Positions 54,153-62,169 of a stretch of DNA of 64,000 bases are shown piece by piece. The DNA comes from Bacillus sp. FJAT-29937 (GTDB lineage Bacteria; Bacillota; Bacilli; Bacillales; Cytobacillaceae), in assembly GCF_001509555.1 (NCBI RefSeq), contig NZ_LMAS01000006.1, positions 202,878-266,877 on the forward strand, written 5' to 3'. The translations under genes were made by a program, and so were the position numbers. Under the pieces are notes generated by a model. It saw only the letters and a program-made list of their open reading frames with translations. It had not been told where the DNA came from and made no database searches. Position 1 is the stretch's first letter, and each line of letters opens with the position of its first letter.

Positions 54153-54377
54153 TGGGACGAGGGGCGGCCTCGTCCCTTTTCTGTTGTCAGAACTTGTCCT
54201 TGATGTACGAAGTAATCACCAGCGCAGAGAAATGAAGCCAACGACTTATACTTCTAGGTTGGTGCAGACACTAATGAATGTTTTTTGATAAAGCAGGAAG
54301 GGGAACAGATTCCTTTTCGATTCTAAATTCTCTTGGACGTGCATATGTTGAAATAGCAAGTCCAAGGAGGAGAAAAG

Positions 54378-54929
54378 ATGGCAGATTTATTCGGAGAAAT
54401 ACTAACACTCACAATCATGGCGTTTGCCCTGGCCATGGATGCCTTTTCAGTGGGCTTGGGGATGGGCATGTATAAGCTCCGCCTTAGACAAATATTCACA
54501 ATTGGTGTGACAATTGGCTTTTTCCATATTTGGATGCCCCTCATCGGAATGATTGCCGGGAGATTATTATCAGATAAATTCGGTGCCATTGCCACCTATG
54601 TCGGCGGCGGGCTCCTGCTCATATTAGGTATACAAATGGTCTGGTCAGGATTCCAGCAGGAAAGAAGCAGCATGATTACCCCAGTGGGAGCCGGCTTAAT
54701 GCTCTTTGGCTTCAGTGTAAGCTTAGACAGCTTTTCCGTTAGCTTAACTTTAGGCATTTACGGAGCCAAAACGTTGTTAGTTTTGACATGCTTCGGTGTC
54801 ACCGCCACCTTCCTAACGTGGATGGGCCTGCTCATAGGCAGAAAGGTCCAGGGCTGGCTCGGCACCTATAGTGAAGCCCTTGGCGGCAGCATCCTTTTTG
54901 CGTTCGGGATTAAGCTGCTATTGGGGTAG
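54378..54929 (+). CDS. mntP: Manganese efflux pump MntP (YwlD)
   Basis: 183 residues, six hydrophobic helices in two repeats of three. The paired acidic motifs [12 protein letters not shown] (Asp about residue 21) and [13 protein letters not shown] (Asp about 113) mark MntP. It exports Mn(II) across the membrane. ATG 54378 follows AAGGAGGAG. I looked for a yybP-ykoY manganese riboswitch in the 220 bases upstream and did not see one. A terminator lies at 54967-54995. Confidence 0.93.
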   Translation: MADLFGEILTLTIMAFALAMDAFSVGLGMGMYKLRLRQIFTIGVTIGFFHIWMPLIGMIAGRLLSDKFGAIATYVGGGLLLILGIQMVWSGFQQERSSMITPVGAGLMLFGFSVSLDSFSVSLTLGIYGAKTLLVLTCFGVTATFLTWMGLLIGRKVQGWLGTYSEALGGSILFAFGIKLLLG

Positions 54930-54966
54930 GGAGCAGCGCCAGCGGATTTGTTAAACATACTTTTCG

Positions 54967-54995
54967 GAAAGGATGGGGATGTCCTTTCTTTTTTG
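54967..54995 (+). terminator. Terminator of mntP
   Basis: GAAAGGA (54967-54973) / TCCTTTC (54982-54988), 8-base loop, T run. Confidence 0.85.
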
Positions 54996-55029
54996 TTGTC
55001 TACTAAGAATGGGATACCTTAAAAATGTC

Positions 55030-55555
55030 TAAAGTAAGCGTTTTGGGGTTTCTGCATGGAAAAGGAGTACTATGAACGAGTCATGGTGAGCGTTTCGGGG
55101 TTTCTGCTTGAAAACGAGTGTTATGAACGAGTCATGGTGAGCGTTTTGGGGTTTCTGCATGGAAAAGGAGTACTATGAACGAGTCATAGTGAGCGTTTTG
55201 GGGTTTCTGCATGGAAAAGGAGTGCTATGAACGAGTCATAGTGAGCGTTTTGAGGTTTCTGCATGGAAAAGGAGTGTTATGAATGAGTCATGGTGAGCGT
55301 TTTGGGGTTTCTGCATGGAAAAGGAGTGCTATGAACGAGTCATAGTGAGCGTTTTGGGGTTTCACCTTGGAATAGGAGTGTTATGAACGAGTCATAGTGA
55401 GCATTTTGAGGTTTCTGCATGGAAAAGGAGTGTTATGAATGAGTCATGGTGAGCGTTTCGGGGTTTCTGCTTGAAAAACGAGTGTTATGAACGAGTCATG
55501 GTGAGCGTTTTGAAGCTTCTCCTCGGAAAATGATTGCCAGTAAGCGTTTGGAAGG
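55030..55555. repeat. Tandem array, 52-bp period (class A palindrome), about 10 units
   Basis: The C of TCATGGTGAG/TCATAGTGAG lies at 55082, 55133, 55185, 55237, 55289, 55341, 55393, 55445 and 55497: one step of 51 and seven of 52, with partial units at both ends. Unit: AAAAGGAGTACTATGA, ACGAG, TCATGGTGAGCGTTTT, then the array-specific spacer GGGGTTTCTGCATGG. It lies between co-directional mntP and ywlE. Confidence 0.97.
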
Positions 55556-55682
55556 GTAAAGTCACAAAACGCTAACAAAGCCGGTTCAATGTAAGGTTTT
55601 TCTAATCTTTTAAAAATTTTCACATTCAATACTATTGAATCTGGGGATTTTGGCTTATAATGGGATGAAAGGAGGCGCAGCT

Positions 55683-56117
55683 ATGACTCGAATTTTATTT
55701 GTGTGTACGGGGAACACATGTCGGAGCCCGATGGCTGAGGCCATTTTGAGGAATATGGGGCCCCTTGGAGTAGAGGTGAAATCAGCAGGCGTTTATGCTC
55801 AGGATGGAAGCGATGCGTCCGAACATACACGGACGGTTCTGGCGGAAGAAGGAATCGGCATCGACCATCAAGCTTCCATGATCAACGAAAGCCTAGTGAA
55901 TTGGACAAGCTTTATTTTGACGATGACGGAAAGCCATAAGGCGGCAGTCACTCGGACGTTTCCAAATGCCTCGGGAAAAACATTTACGTTGAAGGAATTT
56001 GCCGGAAATGAAGGGGACCTGGATATTATTGATCCTTTCGGGGGCCCAGTTGAAATGTATCGAAAAACCTTCAATGAGATGAAAATCGCTATATCCGAAA
56101 TAATAAAAAAATTATAA
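55683..56117 (+). CDS. ywlE: Low-molecular-weight protein phosphatase YwlE (arginine phosphatase)
   Basis: 144 residues. The N-terminal P-loop [16 protein letters not shown] carries nucleophile Cys7 and Arg; the general acid Asp is in [13 protein letters not shown] (about 117). The Thr in CTGNTCRS at the second position after Cys is the feature that favours phosphoarginine in B. subtilis YwlE. It opposes McsB protein-arginine kinase. ATG 55683 follows AAAGGAGG. Upstream in-frame codons (55635) lack a site. Confidence 0.94.
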   Translation: MTRILFVCTGNTCRSPMAEAILRNMGPLGVEVKSAGVYAQDGSDASEHTRTVLAEEGIGIDHQASMINESLVNWTSFILTMTESHKAAVTRTFPNASGKTFTLKEFAGNEGDLDIIDPFGGPVEMYRKTFNEMKIAISEIIKKL

Positions 56118-56142
56118 AGCAATATTTTTCAGGGGGAGCATA

Positions 56143-57438
56143 ATGGGAGAAAAGCAAAGATACAAATTTGGTTTAAGAAAGAAACTTGTATTTTTTATTA
56201 CGATTTTAGCCATCATTACATATTCAACAAGTGCATTCTTTATCTATTTCCTATACCCGATGATCCAAAATTCACTGCCTGTCAATGAGGCCCTTTTCAG
56301 CGTTATTACATTAAGCTTAGGGATCATTTGGTCGGCGCTCTTGGCCTTTTTCGCTGCGGGCTTCATTATAAAGCCATTGCAAAAGCTAGAGAAAATGGCA
56401 TTAAAGGCTGCGCAAGGGGATATTCAAGAGGATGTGGAGTTAGCGAAATCAGATGATGAAATTCGCTCACTCGGGGTTGCCTTTAATGACATGCTTGCGA
56501 ATTTAAGGGAAATGGTTCAAAAAATTGATGAGAACTTTCGCGAAACGAATGATAAGGTCATTGCGATTTCCAAGGAATCCTCTTATGCGGCAGATCAGGC
56601 AAATTCCATTGCTCGAACGATCAATGAAATCTCACTTGGAGCTGACAACTCAGCGATTGCGATTCAGTCCACCGCGGAACTGGTTGAAGATGTAATTAGC
56701 ATTGCGGAAGAGGTTCAAGAGAAAGCGAGAGCTTCTGTATCCGTTTCAAGTGAAATGGTTCAGGATCTCCATGATTCTAAAAAGGTGATTCATTCTCTCG
56801 TATCAGGCATTGAAAAGCTTGCTAATGAAAATCAGGAATCCTTACAAACGGTTATTCGTTTAGAGGAGAATGCAAGAAAAGTAGAGCAGATTATTCAGCT
56901 TGTCGGTGACATTGCCGCTCAGACGAATCTACTTGCCTTAAATGCTTCCATTGAAGCAGCGCGTGCCGGGGAGCATGGAAAAGGATTTGCCGTTGTTGCG
57001 GAGGAAGTTAGGAAACTAGCTGACGAAAGTGCAACCGCGGTTCAAGGAATTTCTGAATTAATTTCGAATATCCAAGCTGAAGTTCAAAATGTCGTTAAGC
57101 AAATTTCCGAGCAAGTCGAGACCGCTAATAATGAAGCGAAAAAAGGAACAGAAACGAATATAGTCATTGAGGAAATGACGAAAACCGTCAACGAAATGGC
57201 TTCCTTTGTTTCGGCCATTACCGATTTAGTCGACCGCCAAATGGAAAGCATTCAACATACATCCACACAATCACAAGAGGTCGCGGCAATTGCGGAAGAA
57301 ACCTCTGCAGGTGCTCAGGAAGTGGCGACAGCGACAGACCAGCAAAACGAAGTCATGTCGAATGTTGAAAATCTAGCTAATGAACTAAAGGTACAAGCAG
57401 AAAAACTAAAGAATACGATTACGAGATTTCAGATTTGA
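56143..57438 (+). CDS. Methyl-accepting chemotaxis protein with minimal sensor
   Basis: 431 residues. TM1 about 15-38, TM2 about 52-75; the extracellular loop between them is only about 12 residues ([15 protein letters not shown] region), so no ligand domain is present. HAMP 75-128, then a long signalling coiled coil with the hairpin-tip [20 protein letters not shown] and [13 protein letters not shown]. It probably senses a membrane or internal cue, or works as an accessory receptor. ATG 56143 follows GGGGGAG. It is 25 bases after ywlE. A terminator follows (57444-57480). Confidence 0.9.
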   Translation: MGEKQRYKFGLRKKLVFFITILAIITYSTSAFFIYFLYPMIQNSLPVNEALFSVITLSLGIIWSALLAFFAAGFIIKPLQKLEKMALKAAQGDIQEDVELAKSDDEIRSLGVAFNDMLANLREMVQKIDENFRETNDKVIAISKESSYAADQANSIARTINEISLGADNSAIAIQSTAELVEDVISIAEEVQEKARASVSVSSEMVQDLHDSKKVIHSLVSGIEKLANENQESLQTVIRLEENARKVEQIIQLVGDIAAQTNLLALNASIEAARAGEHGKGFAVVAEEVRKLADESATAVQGISELISNIQAEVQNVVKQISEQVETANNEAKKGTETNIVIEEMTKTVNEMASFVSAITDLVDRQMESIQHTSTQSQEVAAIAEETSAGAQEVATATDQQNEVMSNVENLANELKVQAEKLKNTITRFQI

Positions 57439-57443
57439 TAGAG

Positions 57444-57480
57444 GAGAGTCTTCTGTTTTCAGGAGGACTCTCTTTTTTTT
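57444..57480 (+). terminator. Terminator of the MCP gene
   Basis: GAGAGTC (57444-57450) / GACTCTC (57466-57472) with an imperfect inner stem, T8 tail. Confidence 0.9.
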
Positions 57481-57593
57481 AAAAAAAGGGTCTTGCGGCT
57501 CACTCTTACAAAAAGGTCTGCTTGCACACTTCTCATTGCTTATGTCAAAATAAAAGCATACTCAAATGTTTCTAATAAATAGGAGGATTATAT

Positions 57594-58034
57594 ATGAAGG
57601 TTGCAATTGCGTCTGATCACGGCGGCATTCACATCCGTGAAGAAATTAAAGCGCTCATGACAGAAATGGGCATTGAATTTGAGGACTTTGGCTGTGATTG
57701 CGAAACGTCTGTGGATTATCCGGATTATGCGTTGCCTGTTGCTGAAAAGGTAGCGAAAGGTGAGTTTGATAAAGGGATTCTTGTTTGCGGAACTGGAATC
57801 GGGATGAGCATTGCCGCCAATAAGGTGAAGGGCATCCGCTGTGCACTTGTACATGATACCTTCAGTGCGAAGGCAACACGTGAACATAATGACAGCAATA
57901 TGCTAGCCATGGGGGAACGCGTTATCGGTCCAGGGCTGGCACGTGAAATTGCAAAGATATGGCTGACAACGGAATACGAAGGCGGACGCCACGAAAACCG
58001 TGTTGGCAAAATTAAGGATTACGAAAGTAAATAA
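57594..58034 (+). CDS. rpiB: Ribose-5-phosphate isomerase B
   Basis: 146 residues, RpiB/LacAB family: IASDHGGIHIREEIKA at the N-terminus, catalytic Cys in LVCGTGIGMSIAANK (Cys about 65) and HNDSNMLAMGERV. It interconverts ribose- and ribulose-5-phosphate in the pentose phosphate pathway. ATG 57594 follows AGGAGG. The B. subtilis homologue at this place is ywlF. Confidence 0.95.
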   Translation: MKVAIASDHGGIHIREEIKALMTEMGIEFEDFGCDCETSVDYPDYALPVAEKVAKGEFDKGILVCGTGIGMSIAANKVKGIRCALVHDTFSAKATREHNDSNMLAMGERVIGPGLAREIAKIWLTTEYEGGRHENRVGKIKDYESK

Positions 58035-58049
58035 GGTGAAGCTTCCGGT

Positions 58050-58345
58050 TATCGGACAGGTTTTCGGGAAAACTTTGAAACCTGTCCGGATTCCTTGATT
58101 TGTTGGACAGGTTTTCGGAAAATCATAGAAAGTTGTCCATGAAACCCGATTTATTGGACAGGTTTTCGGAAAATCATAGAAAGTTGTCCATGAAACCCGA
58201 TTTATTGGACAGGTTCTTGGAAAAACGCAGAAAGCTGTCCATGAAACTCGATTTATTGGACAGGTTTTCGGAAAAACGCAGAAAGCTGTCCGTGAAACTC
58301 AATTTATTGGACAGGTTCTCTAGAAACACGCTGAACCTGTCCAAA
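58050..58345. repeat. Tandem array, 51-bp period (GGACAGG class), 6 units
   Basis: GGACAGG starts at 58054, 58105, 58156, 58207, 58258 and 58309, exactly 51 bases each. Unit: GGACAGGTTTTCGGAAAA, ATCATAG or ACGCAG, AAAG(T/C)TGTCC, ATGAAACCCGATTTATT. The first unit is the most symmetric (GGACAGGTTTTC...GAAACCTGTCC). The 100-residue frame through it (LLDRFSEN repeats, starting 58100) is repeat translation, not a gene. Same class as at 6767-7062. Confidence 0.96.
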
Positions 58346-58409
58346 ACAACATCTTTGGCAAGGCCTGTTTTATCTAAAAAAACAAAGCTTCCGAAAGGGT
58401 GAGCTTATT

Positions 58410-58976
58410 ATGATTCATATTTGGGAAAAGCAGCTAACAGATATTATTCAAGATTTTGGTGAACAAGTGTCCCTTGATCAGCGGCATATTTTAGTGATTG
58501 GCTGCAGCACGAGCGAGGTGGCAGGGAAGAAAATCGGAACGGCTGGCACTGAACAGGTAGCCGAGATGATTTTTTCCAAACTAAAAAGCTTTAGTGAAAA
58601 AACAGGTGTGGCCCTCGCCTTTCAATGCTGCGAACATTTGAATCGTGCTTTAGTTCTTGAGCGGCAAACAGCGGAGCGGAGAAATCTTGATGAAGTAACC
58701 GTAATTCCGGTTCGTACGGCTGGCGGAGCCATGGCAACGTATGCTTTTGAGCATTTCGAGGATCCGGTTGTGGTCGAACATATTAAGGCGGACGCGGGAA
58801 TCGATATCGGCGATACTTTCATCGGCATGCACATGAAGCATGTGGCTGTTCCAATTAGAACTGCTCAGAAATCGGTCGGCGATGCGCATGTGACCTTAGC
58901 TAAAACGAGACCAAAGCTGATCGGCGGCGCAAGAGCGGTATACGAGAGAAAAGCGGAAAATGAATCTTGCCAGTAA
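58410..58976 (+). CDS. ywlG: YwlG family protein (UPF0340)
   Basis: 188 residues. Recognised as UPF0340/YwlG by [34 protein letters not shown] and [20 protein letters not shown]. No function is established to my knowledge. ATG 58410 follows GAAAGGGTGAG. It lies between rpiB and glyA, the usual Bacillus order. Confidence 0.9.
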   Translation: MIHIWEKQLTDIIQDFGEQVSLDQRHILVIGCSTSEVAGKKIGTAGTEQVAEMIFSKLKSFSEKTGVALAFQCCEHLNRALVLERQTAERRNLDEVTVIPVRTAGGAMATYAFEHFEDPVVVEHIKADAGIDIGDTFIGMHMKHVAVPIRTAQKSVGDAHVTLAKTRPKLIGGARAVYERKAENESCQ

Positions 58977-59062
58977 GGATAATATGAGTTCGCTAAAAAG
59001 GAGAGTCTTGCATCATGCAGGGCTTTCCCTTTTTAAATTGCTAAAGAATATATCATCTTCTT

Positions 59063-59091
59063 TTCACAAACGAAACGTGATACTATATAAT
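59063..59091 (+). promoter_or_regulatory. Candidate promoter of glyA
   Basis: TTCACA (59063-59068), 17-base spacer, TATAAT (59086-59091), 70 bases before the start. A PurR box is possible but was not clearly seen. Confidence 0.6.
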
Positions 59092-59161
59092 AGAATTTTC
59101 AAAAGTGGTAGAGTGTATTTATTTTTTTGAAAATAGTTGAAGGAAAAGGGAGGCCTATTAG

Positions 59162-60403
59162 ATGAAGCATCTAGCAAAGCAAGATGAGCTAATTTTCAAA
59201 TCCATTCAAGATGAATTAGGACGCCAAAGATCAAAAATTGAATTAATCGCGTCTGAGAACTTTGTGAGTGAAGCAGTGATGGAAGCACAAGGGTCTGTGC
59301 TAACAAATAAATATGCAGAAGGCTATCCTAGCCGCCGCTATTATGGCGGATGCGAGCATGTCGATGTTGTCGAGAATTTAGCTCGTGACCGTGCGAAGGA
59401 AATTTTCGGAGCAGAGCATGTGAATGTACAGCCGCACTCTGGTGCCCAAGCGAACATGGCGGTTTACTTCACTATTTTAGAGCCAGGCGATACGGTTCTT
59501 GGTATGAATCTATCTCATGGCGGTCACTTAACACACGGCAGCCCTGTAAACTTCAGTGGCGTTCTATATAATTTTGTGGAGTACGGTGTGGACGAAAAGA
59601 CTCAATTGATCGATTATGATGTCGTTCTTGAAAAAGCACGCGAACACAAACCAAAGCTGATCGTGGCGGGAGCAAGTGCTTATCCACGTGCGATTGATTT
59701 CAAACGTTTCCGTGAAATCGCTGATGAAGTGGGAGCGATTCTGATGGTGGATATGGCTCATATCGCTGGTCTTGTAGCAGCTGGCTTGCATCAAAACCCA
59801 GTTCCTTATGCGGATTTTGTGACGACAACTACTCATAAAACTCTTCGCGGCCCGCGCGGCGGTATGATTCTTTGTAAAGAAGAATACGCGAAGAAAATTG
59901 ATAAATCCATCTTCCCTGGCATTCAAGGTGGTCCATTAATGCATGTGATTGCGGCGAAAGCTGTTTCATTTGGTGAAGCGCTTCAAGATGAATTTAAAAC
60001 ATATGCAGCCAATATCATTTCCAATGCGAAGGTTCTTGGGGAATCTCTTCAAAAAGAAGGAATCAACCTTGTTTCTGGCGGAACAGACAATCACCTATTA
60101 TTAGTTGATTTACGTTCACTAGGCCTAACTGGAAAAGTGGCTGAACATGTTCTTGACGAAATCGGTATCACTGTGAACAAAAACACGATTCCGTTCGATC
60201 CGGAAAGCCCATTTGTAACAAGTGGAGTCCGCATCGGTACAGCTGCCGTCACATCCCGCGGATTCGGGGAAAAAGAAATGCAAGAGATCGCATCCATCAT
60301 TGCTCTTACATTGAAAAACCACGAAGACGAAGGCAAGCTTGAGGAAGCAAGAAATCGTGTCGAAGCTTTAACAAGCAACTTTACTCTATATCCTGAATAT
60401 TAA
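59162..60403 (+). CDS. glyA: Serine hydroxymethyltransferase
   Basis: 413 residues, the canonical enzyme (serine + THF to glycine + methylene-THF). [53 protein letters not shown] and the Schiff-base Lys in [17 protein letters not shown] 59162 follows AAGGGAGG. It contrasts with the paralogue at 42539, which lacks the THKT sequence. A terminator follows. Confidence 0.98.
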   Translation: MKHLAKQDELIFKSIQDELGRQRSKIELIASENFVSEAVMEAQGSVLTNKYAEGYPSRRYYGGCEHVDVVENLARDRAKEIFGAEHVNVQPHSGAQANMAVYFTILEPGDTVLGMNLSHGGHLTHGSPVNFSGVLYNFVEYGVDEKTQLIDYDVVLEKAREHKPKLIVAGASAYPRAIDFKRFREIADEVGAILMVDMAHIAGLVAAGLHQNPVPYADFVTTTTHKTLRGPRGGMILCKEEYAKKIDKSIFPGIQGGPLMHVIAAKAVSFGEALQDEFKTYAANIISNAKVLGESLQKEGINLVSGGTDNHLLLVDLRSLGLTGKVAEHVLDEIGITVNKNTIPFDPESPFVTSGVRIGTAAVTSRGFGEKEMQEIASIIALTLKNHEDEGKLEEARNRVEALTSNFTLYPEY

Positions 60404-60412
60404 AAAATCCTG

Positions 60413-60447
60413 GGTCAGATCCTTTTCGAATGGGTCTGGCCTTTTTT
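60413..60447 (+). terminator. Terminator of glyA
   Basis: GGTCAGATCC (60413-60422) / GGGTCTGGCC (60432-60441) with two wobble pairs, T run. Confidence 0.85.
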
Positions 60448-60484
60448 TGCGATTAAATCCATGGGGAATGCGGTTAAAACGGAT

Positions 60485-60632
60485 TTTTTCAGTCCATTAG
60501 GATAAGTTGTCAGGTAGATTCGCTGTGTTTTGGCAAAATAGTAGCTAGAATAGTTACATTATATGGAAAATGTAAGGTTATCAAGACTGTTTCCCTGTTT
60601 TATCAGCCGATTCATACAGTTTGTCAGCCAAT
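60485..60632. repeat. Weak 21-bp-spaced TCAG motifs (remnant of the TCAGCCAA class)
   Basis: TCAG at 60489 and 60510 (step 21), and TCAGCC at 60603 and 60624 (step 21, the second TTGTCAGCCAATT). This looks like a decayed or starting array of the class seen at 19310-19582. The rest of the 490-base glyA-upp gap shows no other feature I can name. Confidence 0.5.
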
Positions 60633-60890
60633 TTCATAAATCTGCTAATCCCCAATTGATTCCTCCACACATTATGAAGATTCCATAACAATTTTAAATC
60701 AAAGTTGCCGTGAGAAAAGTTTTTCTGTAAAATTAGACGAAGTGCAAGATGAAGAAAAATGTCGAAGGTAGAATAGCTTCCTTATAGTTGCTAACCCTAT
60801 TGAAGAAATGGAAAGATTTTTTTGAGAGGGCAGAAGGAAGATTCTTCATTAATAGGAGCATGTCTAAAATAGAAAAGGAGAGATTTTTAT

Positions 60891-61520
60891 ATGGCAAAAG
60901 TATTCGTATTCGATCATCCACTAATCCAGCATAAACTTACATACATCCGCGACAAATCAACAGGGACAAAGGATTTCCGCGAGCTTGTCGATGAAGTAGC
61001 CACGTTAATGGCGTTTGAAATTACGAGAGATATGTCATTAGAAGACGTTGAAATCGAGACGCCGATTAGCATGACAAAATCAAAAGTCCTCTCTGGGAAA
61101 AAGATCGGAATCATCCCTATTCTACGCGCAGGAATTGGAATGGTCGATGGAATCTTAAAGTTAATCCCTGCTGCAAAGGTCGGCCATGTTGGGCTATACC
61201 GCGATCCAAAAACATTGCAGCCTGTAGAGTATTATGTAAAGCTGCCTAGCGATGTGGAAGAAAGAGATTTCATCGTCATCGACCCAATGCTTGCGACAGG
61301 CGGATCCGCCATCGAAGCCATTCATTCCTTGAAAAAACGCGGCGCAACACATATTAAATTCATGTGCCTAGTTGCCGCGCCTGAAGGAGTCGAGGCACTC
61401 CAACAGGCTCATCCGGATGTAGATATTTATATCGCGGCCCTAGATGAAAAGTTAAATGACCACGGTTATATCGTTCCTGGACTAGGAGATGCGGGAGATC
61501 GATTGTTTGGAACGAAGTAA
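60891..61520 (+). CDS. upp: Uracil phosphoribosyltransferase
   Basis: 209 residues. N-terminal [17 protein letters not shown], then [15 protein letters not shown] and the PRPP loop [16 protein letters not shown] (about 128-143), and the uracil site [13 protein letters not shown] at the C-terminus. It salvages uracil to UMP. ATG 60891 follows AAAGGAG. The glyA-upp order matches B. subtilis; the usual downstream mnaA/atp genes are not here, since vpr follows. Confidence 0.97.
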   Translation: MAKVFVFDHPLIQHKLTYIRDKSTGTKDFRELVDEVATLMAFEITRDMSLEDVEIETPISMTKSKVLSGKKIGIIPILRAGIGMVDGILKLIPAAKVGHVGLYRDPKTLQPVEYYVKLPSDVEERDFIVIDPMLATGGSAIEAIHSLKKRGATHIKFMCLVAAPEGVEALQQAHPDVDIYIAALDEKLNDHGYIVPGLGDAGDRLFGTK

Positions 61521-61698
61521 GACATTTGGGGATAGCGCTATTCCCTTTGTAAGGTTCTTTTGTACTTCCATTTATTAACTATTGTTGATGTAAAATGTCC
61601 TCCAATCCTTTTGGGGGCAGAGAAGAATTTGAGAAGCCATTACTTTTTAGACTTATTGGCGGATTATCAAGAGGAATATAAACGCAATTATTGAGATT

Positions 61699-61730
61699 AG
61701 ACTGGTCCTGGTGAAGGGGCCAGTCTTTTG
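61699..61730 (+). terminator. Terminator downstream of upp
   Basis: AGACTGG (61699-61705) / CCAGTCT (61720-61726), inner CC/GG, then TTTTG. It lies about 180 bases past the upp stop. Confidence 0.75.
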
Positions 61731-61774
61731 TTCCTTGAGTTGATTTTTGAAAAAATTAGAATAGGATCCCTCAA

Positions 61775-62048
61775 CATAAATGGGTTATAGTTAGCGTTTT
61801 AGAGGAGTTGTGGCAGAAATGCTGAATATGAGCGGGTCATGGAACGCATTTTTGAAAAGATGAAGGAGAAACACTCACTATGAAAGGTTCATGGAACGCA
61901 TTTCGGAGAAGTTGAAGTAGAAACGCGAACTATGAAAGGTTCATGATAAGCATTTTAGAGAAGTTGAAGCAGAAACGAGAACTATGAGTGGTTCATGGTA
62001 CGTGTTTTTGAAAAAATGAATTAAAAACACTCACTATGAAAGTAACCG
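61775..62048. repeat. Tandem array, 52-bp period (class A palindrome), 5 units
   Basis: The C of TTCATGG (and variants) lies at 61838, 61890, 61942 and 61994, with a decayed copy at about 61786: every step is 52. Units: AAACGCGAACTATGAA, AGG, TTCATGATAAGCATTTT, then the array-specific spacer AGAGAAGTTGAAGTAG. It lies in the upp-vpr gap. Confidence 0.93.
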
Positions 62049-62169
62049 CTCACATAAGAAGAGCAACCCCTTATTTTTCATTAGCCATAGCCAATCAAAC
62101 TACCAACAATCCTCCCGCATATTTCCCCTCTATAAAGAAAACCCTATTTAAAAAAAGGGGGATTACTAT

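Noticed and set aside
54160-54377. Manganese (yybP-ykoY) riboswitch before mntP
   Set aside because: Expected in some bacteria, but I found none of the conserved junction bases and no matching hairpin set in the 220-base gap.
58100-58402. 100-residue frame with LLDRFSEN-type repeats
   Set aside because: It runs through the 51-bp array (51 is a multiple of 3), starts in mid-repeat without a ribosome site, and its residues mirror the DNA repeat; similar frames arise on the other strand and in the 6.8-kb array.
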